From the NCBI GenBank assembly GCA_947074265.1, contig CAMTPD010000054.1:1-7536 (forward strand): a DNA stretch of 7,536 nucleotides, in the 5' to 3' direction. The notes under the pieces were generated by a model. That model searched no databases and was not told the DNA's origin. It saw only the letters and a list, made by a program, of their open reading frames with translations. The DNA is from an uncultured Porphyromonadaceae bacterium. GTDB lineage: Bacteria; Bacteroidota; Bacteroidia; Bacteroidales; CAMTPD01. Shown here piece after piece: positions 1 to 5,107 of the stretch (the first letter of the stretch is position 1; each line of letters starts with the position of its first letter). The position numbers and the translations under genes are program-made.

Positions 1-41
1 GTAAACAACAAGACAAATCCATAGTAAAATACGTTCTTCAT
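1..41 (-). CDS. Truncated 5' end of a divergent gene, probable signal peptide
   Basis: Read on the minus strand, an ATG at 41-39 opens a frame translating as MKNVFYYGFVLLF before the window ends. A lysine near the start followed by a hydrophobic stretch is what the beginning of a Bacteroidota signal peptide or lipoprotein leader looks like. The leader just before the ATG is A-rich (aaaaacagaa) with no Shine-Dalgarno, like the other genes here. Only 13 codons are visible, so the product cannot be named. It is divergent from the GH16 gene and shares its upstream region; in a polysaccharide utilization locus such a neighbour is often another enzyme or a transport component, but that is inference. 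Confidence 0.5.
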   Translation of the reverse strand, partial: MKNVFYYGFVLLF

Positions 42-196
42 TTCTGTTTTTCAATTGATTAATTAATATAGTATAGACATTTCGCATTTATGTACTCATT
101 ATCTCACATTTGTTGCATGTAAAAATAAAACATTCTTGTACTACATATACATCATTTTGCATATTTCCTATGATTCGATGAATACTTACCCCCAAA

Positions 197-228
197 ACAA
201 GAACCTTGTGAGCTTTTTTTTACATTTG
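197..228 (+). promoter_or_regulatory. Candidate promoter and operator-like inverted repeat upstream of the GH16 gene
   Basis: TACATTTG at 221-228 matches the Bacteroides -7 consensus TAnnTTTG exactly and lies 41 bp before the GH16 start codon. No TTTG box is present at the expected distance upstream. Instead there is a perfect inverted repeat, ACAAG-aac-CTTGT (197-209), followed by a run of eight T (214-221). A promoter with a good -7 box and a poor -33 box would fit dependence on an activator or an alternative sigma factor, and the repeat could be its binding site. The repeat is short and may be chance. Confidence 0.35.
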
Positions 229-269
229 TATTGAAATATCAATAAATAAAAGAATAACAGGTCAAAAGC

Positions 270-1577
270 ATGAAAACTATAATTACAACTGGTTTTATTA
301 TTGCCGCAACGCTAACTTCTTGCAATATAAATCAAGATCGCGATAATTCGATTACACCTAATATCAATGAACTACAAGGAGCAATGTCTCTTTTCTGGCA
401 TGATGAGTTCAACGATCAAGCTCTTGATTCAACAAAATGGAGTACCAATTATTATTCTACTTGGGACTTCATGGATCAAACTAATTTTGAAGAATTTAAA
501 GCAAACACGCTACCACAACCTGCAATCAAGTACACTGATTCTACAATTATTTTATTTACCGATAAAGACAATCCTAAAGATATATTTTGGAAAAATAGTG
601 GACGTAAAATATCTTCTATACAAACATATGATTGGCTTGCAGACACGAGTTATCTTCCTACTGATTTTGTAGGTGGCTATATCGAAGCTCGCTTAAAGCG
701 CTATGCTGATAAAGATGCAAAGATGGTAAACGGGGCTTTTTGGCTTGACTCTCCGGGGCCAGACTTAAAGCATTATTTGGAAAATGGAACCCAAGCACAC
801 GGAGCTACCGGTATACGCCCTCGCGGACAAGTGTTCGAAATCGATCTATGCGAATATATCACTACCGAAATTGTATTACATGGAAACGTAGATAGTCTTG
901 GTAACTTTGAACGAAACATTGGACATCACATCGTGGAAGGTGATTTTAATGACAAATGGGTAACTCACAGTATGCTTTGGACTCCGGCCGGTTTAAAGTT
1001 CTATATAGACGGACAATTGGTTCGTGAATGGTGGGATCCGAATGATATTAAATCACCAAACCATTTCATGAACTTTTACTTAGGCATGTATGGTAAAGAT
1101 GGTGAAACCTCAATGGAAGTTGATTACATACGCTTCTACACTTGGATTTTAAATGATAAAAATGAGCTTCCCAATGGTGGGTTTGAATACAACACCTTGT
1201 TTCCTTGGGAAGGTAGTGGTGTAATCACCCAAAATGACACACGCACAGGAAAGCAAGCTTTACAATTGGCTCCTGGCGCTTCTATTTCGCAGATGATTTA
1301 TACAAATCACTCTAAACCATATCACTTGAGTCTATTTAGTAAAGCTCAAATAAGTGGAAAGCTTATTGCAAAGGTTGAAAATATAACATCCGTCACCGGC
1401 GAAGCTGAAAGCATAACTAAAGAGCAATTTAATATCGGCGCAGAATATAAAGAGTACAATCTAGACTTCTTCACCAATGCTGAATACAATGATCACAAAC
1501 GTACTGTCAAAATTATTCTTACCAACAATGGTGCTACTCCAATACAAATAGATGACATTGTTGTTTCTCAATTATAA
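270..1577 (+). CDS. Glycoside hydrolase family 16 lipoprotein with C-terminal carbohydrate-binding-like domain
   Basis: Likely a surface or periplasmic endo-acting beta-glycanase. Residues 1-18 form a lipoprotein signal with lipobox LTSC, so Cys18 would be lipidated. A GH16 jelly-roll spans about residues 40-292: it opens with LFWHDEFN, has the substrate-cleft strand GAFWLD (155-160), and carries the family signature ExDxxE as EIDLCE, giving Glu190 as nucleophile, Asp192 as helper and Glu195 as acid/base. LKFYIDGQLVREW (242-254) and MEVDYIRFY (282-290) are the usual late strands. About 30 residues separate FWLD from the catalytic strand, which suggests a loop insertion near the cleft. Residues 298-435 begin NELPNGGFE, typical of a CBM4/9-like beta-sandwich, and may bind the substrate. 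GH16 covers laminarinases, agarases, porphyranases, carrageenanases and endo-galactanases; EIDLCE does not let me choose among them. The start at 270 is the only one that includes the lipobox leader. The gene stands alone between a promoter region and a hairpin. Confidence 0.9.
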   Translation: MKTIITTGFIIAATLTSCNINQDRDNSITPNINELQGAMSLFWHDEFNDQALDSTKWSTNYYSTWDFMDQTNFEEFKANTLPQPAIKYTDSTIILFTDKDNPKDIFWKNSGRKISSIQTYDWLADTSYLPTDFVGGYIEARLKRYADKDAKMVNGAFWLDSPGPDLKHYLENGTQAHGATGIRPRGQVFEIDLCEYITTEIVLHGNVDSLGNFERNIGHHIVEGDFNDKWVTHSMLWTPAGLKFYIDGQLVREWWDPNDIKSPNHFMNFYLGMYGKDGETSMEVDYIRFYTWILNDKNELPNGGFEYNTLFPWEGSGVITQNDTRTGKQALQLAPGASISQMIYTNHSKPYHLSLFSKAQISGKLIAKVENITSVTGEAESITKEQFNIGAEYKEYNLDFFTNAEYNDHKRTVKIILTNNGATPIQIDDIVVSQL

Positions 1578-1585
1578 AAGTTCAA

Positions 1586-1623
1586 CTAGCGCAAAGGTTT
1601 ACAGCTTTAAACCTTTGCGTTAG
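1586..1623 (+). terminator. Strong hairpin after the GH16 gene, probable terminator
   Basis: The arms 1586-1601 and 1608-1623 pair over 16 bp with a single G-T wobble and leave a six-base loop (cagctt). The core CGCAAAGGTTTA/TAAACCTTTGCG is perfect. It begins 8 bp after the GH16 stop codon. No run of T follows directly, so it may act as a transcript-end stabiliser or a weak terminator, not as a textbook intrinsic terminator. It suggests the GH16 gene is monocistronic and separate from the sigma-factor operon. Confidence 0.7.
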
Positions 1624-2082
1624 CTCTATACTTACATATCAATATTCTTTAATTTCTCAAAAAAGACAATTTTGCATCCTTCGACAATAACCAGCTACAA
1701 ATCAAGAATATAACAATCTAAATGGGCATGCTTACATCTAGCTAACTATCTGGATATCTACCCATTAAACACTAAACCTGAAAAACTAATCAAAAAAACT
1801 CCTAGAAGATTTTTGATGTCTGCACGCCGAAAATCTCGTATTTCGTGATATATCCATAATGTTCCAGACGTGTTCATCCCCATTATAATGTACGTTTTTA
1901 GTTGAGTTCAGTGTAACCCTCAGAATCCTAAAACTTATTTGCATTGACCTAAGAGTACTATCAAAATAAACACCTCGATCTGCTCTGATTAAAAGGGATA
2001 ATATTCACTTATTAAATGATCTACTTATTGGATTTGATACACTAAAAAAAATTACTGTCATAATCAGACTTTAAACAATAGC
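1624..2082. other. Long intergenic region, no confident gene
   Basis: No large ORF is present on either strand. The DNA is mostly AT-rich. The section around 1790-2000 is the exception: its minus-strand translation looks protein-like (described separately). I see no tRNA, rRNA, CRISPR repeats or obvious insertion-sequence ends. A weak inverted repeat, AATGGG (1721-1726) with CCCATT (1761-1766), was noted but is too short and too widely spaced to interpret. Confidence 0.5.
1786..1944 (-). CDS. Possible small ORF (52 aa) or decayed repeat fragment
   Basis: On the minus strand an ATG at 1944-1942 opens a 52-codon frame ending in TAG at 1788-1786. It starts MQISFRILRVTLNSTKN and continues VHYNGDEHVWNIMDISRN, ending in SRSFFD. 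The frame is open further upstream to a TGA at 2007-2005 (72 codons in all), with the upstream part reading IRADRGVYFDSTLRS but offering no ATG. The composition looks more protein-like than expected for AT-rich spacer. A second minus-strand frame (1883-1758, 41 codons, starting MGMNTSGTLWIYHEIRDF) overlaps it, so the true reading frame, if any, is uncertain. No domain is recognised. It could be a small gene, the remnant of a longer gene, or part of a dispersed intergenic repeat. Confidence 0.25.
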   Translation of the reverse strand: MQISFRILRVTLNSTKNVHYNGDEHVWNIMDISRNTRFSACRHQKSSRSFFD

Positions 2083-2112
2083 TTTGATTGTAAATTTTAT
2101 TTAATAAATTTA
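2083..2112 (+). promoter_or_regulatory. Candidate promoter for the sigma-factor operon
   Basis: TTTG (2083-2086) and TAAATTTA (2105-2112) resemble the Bacteroides -33 (TTTG) and -7 (TAnnTTTG) boxes. The -7 box matches seven of eight positions, the last base being A instead of G. The gap is 18 bp, close to the usual spacing. Transcription would begin some 30 bp before the ATG at 2151. The region is AT-rich, so a chance match is possible. Confidence 0.35.
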
Positions 2113-2150
2113 CCGCATCTTTCTGTTGAATCTATAAACCAGTAAACACA

Positions 2151-2810
2151 ATGAAACGTATAAATCAACAATGCATTGAAAGCATACGTATAGGAAATGA
2201 TACTGCTTTCGCTCAATTATATGATGCCTACTATACGTATCTCAATACCATTGCTGTTAATTATTTGTACAGTCGAGATGATGCGAACGAGGTTACAAAT
2301 GACGTTTTTCTTAATTTATGGCGTAATCGACAAAAACTAGAATATCCTATTCACTCGTATATGGTAAGATCCATTCAAAATGGATGCTTGAATTTTATCC
2401 GAAATAAACAAACATATACACGAGTCATCGATGAATATTCTCATAAGATGCTACAATATCAAGAAAGTTGTATCCACCTAGGATCAAATCCGCTTAAAGA
2501 CCTTGAGCTATCAGATATCCTTAAACACATCAAAGAATTTATTTCTACACTTCCTGAAGAATGTAGAGAAATATTCGATTTCTATTTCTTTGATCAATTA
2601 TCAGCAACTGAAATATCAGAAATACTTCAGATTAGTGTTAATACCGTACGTGTACAAATAAAAAGAGCTCTTGATAAACTAAAAAGAGACAATAACACAG
2701 CTTTATCTCTTTATTATACTATATCTATATATTCTTTGATTTTTAGCATGATTGTAAATACATCTACTACAATACGTGTATTTATTATAAACGAGTTTTT
2801 CAACTTCTAA
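2151..2810 (+). CDS. ECF-type RNA polymerase sigma factor with hydrophobic C-terminal tail
   Basis: Directs RNA polymerase to a specific promoter set. Region sigma-2 is at about residues 17-88: AFAQLYDAYY, then the core-binding DDANEVTNDVFLNLW (43-57) and YMVRSIQNGCLNFIRN (70-85), which fits the -10-melting helix. Region sigma-4 is at about 131-178: LPEECREIFDFYFFDQLSA, then the helix-turn-helix ATEISEILQISVNTVRVQIK (152-171) that would read the -35 box. This matches the Bacteroides-expanded ECF group. The 219-residue length is slightly over the typical 180-200 because of an added tail: residues 183-202 are hydrophobic enough for a membrane segment, followed by a short Ile/Phe-rich end. The tail is encoded by very AT-rich DNA (11 G/C in 2701-2760 by hand count). 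No anti-sigma (FecR-like) gene follows; the next gene, 15 bp on, encodes a secreted enzyme-like protein, so co-transcription is likely. The start at 2151 has no Shine-Dalgarno. Confidence 0.88.
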   Translation: MKRINQQCIESIRIGNDTAFAQLYDAYYTYLNTIAVNYLYSRDDANEVTNDVFLNLWRNRQKLEYPIHSYMVRSIQNGCLNFIRNKQTYTRVIDEYSHKMLQYQESCIHLGSNPLKDLELSDILKHIKEFISTLPEECREIFDFYFFDQLSATEISEILQISVNTVRVQIKRALDKLKRDNNTALSLYYTISIYSLIFSMIVNTSTTIRVFIINEFFNF

Positions 2811-2825
2811 CAACAAAATTATACC

Positions 2826-5054
2826 ATGAATAAAAGAAACCTTGCCGTAGGCATATTGAGTCTATTTTCTCTCATTGCACAAGCGCAAAACTGGTTACCT
2901 CAACAACCTGACCCAAAGACTACAATCCGTGCATTAGGTTGCACTTATGAAGGTTCAAAATTAAAAGTATCTACACCTATTACTTCAGATTCTAAAGATT
3001 GGAACTTACTGATTACTCCAGATACACTATTAGGCGGTGTACAGTATATTTTTGAAGCAAAGCGTCCGATGAATAATGCAGGTGTAGCCGTCGCTTTTGA
3101 TCAATACAATTGGAGTAGTGACAACTACGTTATGATCCCTGCTGTTGTCTACAATGGCAATCGCCAGCGTATTGTAAATCGTGAGTATGCAACAGGATTA
3201 GACAAGTCTGACTTTTACAGAAAAGATCTTGCTCTCACTTCAAATCCGATTCCTCAGCTTTCTCCAGAATTCGGAGCTAAGTCTCGATTAGAAGTAAACG
3301 TAAGTAATGCAGCAACTCCTGTCATTACCTTTTTCGACCGCAAACAACAAGAAGGAACCTTTCTATTTACCGATCAAGGCATTGATTGGAATGGAGAAGT
3401 CAAAGACCACGCTTTAATCGTTGAAGAATCTCCTGATAGAAGCATTGCGTCCTTCGTTATCAGTGCTCCCGGCGTAAGAGAGTTAAAACCTGAGTTTATA
3501 GGTTTTAGTCCAAGTCCAGACCGCGGTATTTCAGTAAAGAAAGGAGACAGAATTGTAATACGTCTTGCTCAAAAAACATATCCAATCCAAGATATTCCTA
3601 CATTTCTTTCGTTCTTTATGACGGAAAGAAAGAAACATACCGAACAAGAAACACCACGTAACCTCATGCCAATGAGCGAAGTATTCAATCGAATGACACG
3701 TAATATTGATGAGCGATACCATAAAAGTGAAATTGCAGAATACTATTGCCCCGAGAATGCAGACTGGATGTCGTATGGTTGGATCGGTGGTTTAATGAAT
3801 ACGTACCCAATGCTTGCTTTAGGTGATACCGAACATTTACAACGAGTAAAGAACACATTTGATTTCGGTCTTATGAATGGCTTTGGTCAAAGTGGGTATT
3901 ATTACGATGTGTTAGGTGCAGACGGAAAAGTTCTGTATCGTGATGGAGCTAAGTTGAATCCGGGAATCGGACTTACACGTAAAAATGCAGACATTCTATA
4001 TTGGATGGTAAAACAGTTTATGCTTTTAAAACAACAAGGAAAAGCTAACGCTATTGCTCCTGAATGGGAAAAACAGGTACAAAACCTTGCTAATGCTTTC
4101 GTAAAAACATGGAAAGAGGAAGGCACTTGGGGAAACTACCTAGACATAGAAAGTGGTAAAATATCAGTATATAACACAACCGGTGGAGCTATGGCTGTAG
4201 GTGGTTTAGCTTTAGCCTCTGAATACTTCAATAATCCTGAATATTTGACTGTTGCACGCGAAGCAGCAAAAGACTATTACGACAATTTTGCACTAGTAGG
4301 ATTTACTTCGGGCGGATGTGGTGATATCTTACAAAATGCAGACTCTGAAACAGCCGCATCTCTAATGACATCCTTGATGACACTTTATGAAGTAACACAA
4401 GATGATATTTATTTAAATCAATCTCTTGACCTAGGAAATCTTTGTGCGACATGGACTGTTTCTTTCCCTTATCAACTACCGGCAAATACACCTTTGGCAA
4501 AGCTAGGAGCAAATCTTACCGGTGCAGTATGGGCGAGTACACAAAACAAACACGGAGCTCCCGGATTCTGTACTCAATCTGGTGATGCATTATTTAAGAT
4601 GTATCGCGCTACTGGTAATACGCTGTATGCAGACTTCCTGCGTGATGTAATACATGCTCATGCAGAAGGAGTACAACCCAACGGCAAAATTACGGAACGC
4701 CTCACTTACTGCGATGCTGATAGTCGTGGTTCGAGAGGAGACGGTGGTAAAACAGGATGGAATGAAACCAACGGAGCTTTAATGGCTTTAGAGATTCCCG
4801 GTATTTATGTACGTACAGATTTAGGTTCTGCCTATGTATTTGATCACATCGACCTAAAAGCAATCAAACAGTCGGGTAATAATACGATTCTCACGCTTCA
4901 TAACCCAACCCAATTTGATGCAGAAGTTACCGTCTTTGCAGAAAACGGAACGGAAGCCAAAGCACCTCTACACGACAATGCCTTTCTTAACTGGAAACAG
5001 AAAGTAAACGTAAAAGCCGGCAAAACAACGACTGTAAAAGTAAAAAACAATTAG
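2826..5054 (+). CDS. Secreted protein resembling six-hairpin (alpha/alpha-barrel) glycosidases
   Basis: Probably an exported carbohydrate-active enzyme; activity unproven. Residues 1-20 form a signal peptide with an AQA-Q cleavage site, and no lipobox, so it should be periplasmic. Residues 22 to about 275 look like beta-sandwich sequence. Residues about 285-665 look like an alpha/alpha toroid: repeated helical segments alternate with Gly/aromatic-rich loops such as NADWMSYGWIGGLMNTYPML (311-330), GLTRKNADILYW (382-393), TTGGAMAVGGLALASEYF (451-468), GCGDILQNADSETAASLM (497-514), HGAPGFCTQSGDALFKMY (576-593) and GGKTGWNETNGALMALEIPG (640-659). A short beta domain (about 675-742) closes it. Conserved-looking acidic residues in the loops (Asp313, Asp500, Asp587, Glu647) are candidates for catalysis, but I cannot assign them. 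The layout recalls uncharacterised or GH154-like gut Bacteroidota proteins; I do not claim a family. It lies between the sigma factor (15 bp) and the next lipoprotein (53 bp), suggesting an operon. Confidence 0.8.
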   Translation: MNKRNLAVGILSLFSLIAQAQNWLPQQPDPKTTIRALGCTYEGSKLKVSTPITSDSKDWNLLITPDTLLGGVQYIFEAKRPMNNAGVAVAFDQYNWSSDNYVMIPAVVYNGNRQRIVNREYATGLDKSDFYRKDLALTSNPIPQLSPEFGAKSRLEVNVSNAATPVITFFDRKQQEGTFLFTDQGIDWNGEVKDHALIVEESPDRSIASFVISAPGVRELKPEFIGFSPSPDRGISVKKGDRIVIRLAQKTYPIQDIPTFLSFFMTERKKHTEQETPRNLMPMSEVFNRMTRNIDERYHKSEIAEYYCPENADWMSYGWIGGLMNTYPMLALGDTEHLQRVKNTFDFGLMNGFGQSGYYYDVLGADGKVLYRDGAKLNPGIGLTRKNADILYWMVKQFMLLKQQGKANAIAPEWEKQVQNLANAFVKTWKEEGTWGNYLDIESGKISVYNTTGGAMAVGGLALASEYFNNPEYLTVAREAAKDYYDNFALVGFTSGGCGDILQNADSETAASLMTSLMTLYEVTQDDIYLNQSLDLGNLCATWTVSFPYQLPANTPLAKLGANLTGAVWASTQNKHGAPGFCTQSGDALFKMYRATGNTLYADFLRDVIHAHAEGVQPNGKITERLTYCDADSRGSRGDGGKTGWNETNGALMALEIPGIYVRTDLGSAYVFDHIDLKAIKQSGNNTILTLHNPTQFDAEVTVFAENGTEAKAPLHDNAFLNWKQKVNVKAGKTTTVKVKNN

Positions 5055-5107
5055 AATCATATCTTTAGAATCTAACAACTTAATTTATTGCTAAACCTAT
5101 ATTTTGT

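Noticed and set aside
58..67. Palindrome ATTAATTAAT in the divergent region
   Set aside because: A 10 bp A/T-only palindrome is expected by chance in spacer of this composition.
367..672. Second plus-strand frame inside the GH16 gene (101 codons)
   Set aside because: It is a frame shadow: the GH16 frame carries the domain signature and the lipoprotein leader, while this one translates to low-complexity Ile/Leu-rich sequence.
1721..1766. Inverted repeat AATGGG/CCCATT as ends of a small mobile element
   Set aside because: Only 6 bp with 34 bp between arms, no target duplication and no transposase.
3531..3722. Antisense open frames within the six-hairpin-like gene (3531-3722, 3902-4126, 4303-4512 on the minus strand)
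   Set aside because: Short, Cys/Phe/Ser-rich translations with no family resemblance, fully overlapped by the real gene.
5051..5072. Direct repeat TTAGAATC at the gap between the second and third operon genes as an insertion-site duplication
   Set aside because: Eight A/T-rich bases six apart, with no mobile-element gene between them; chance is the simpler explanation. Mentioned only as context for the GC shift.
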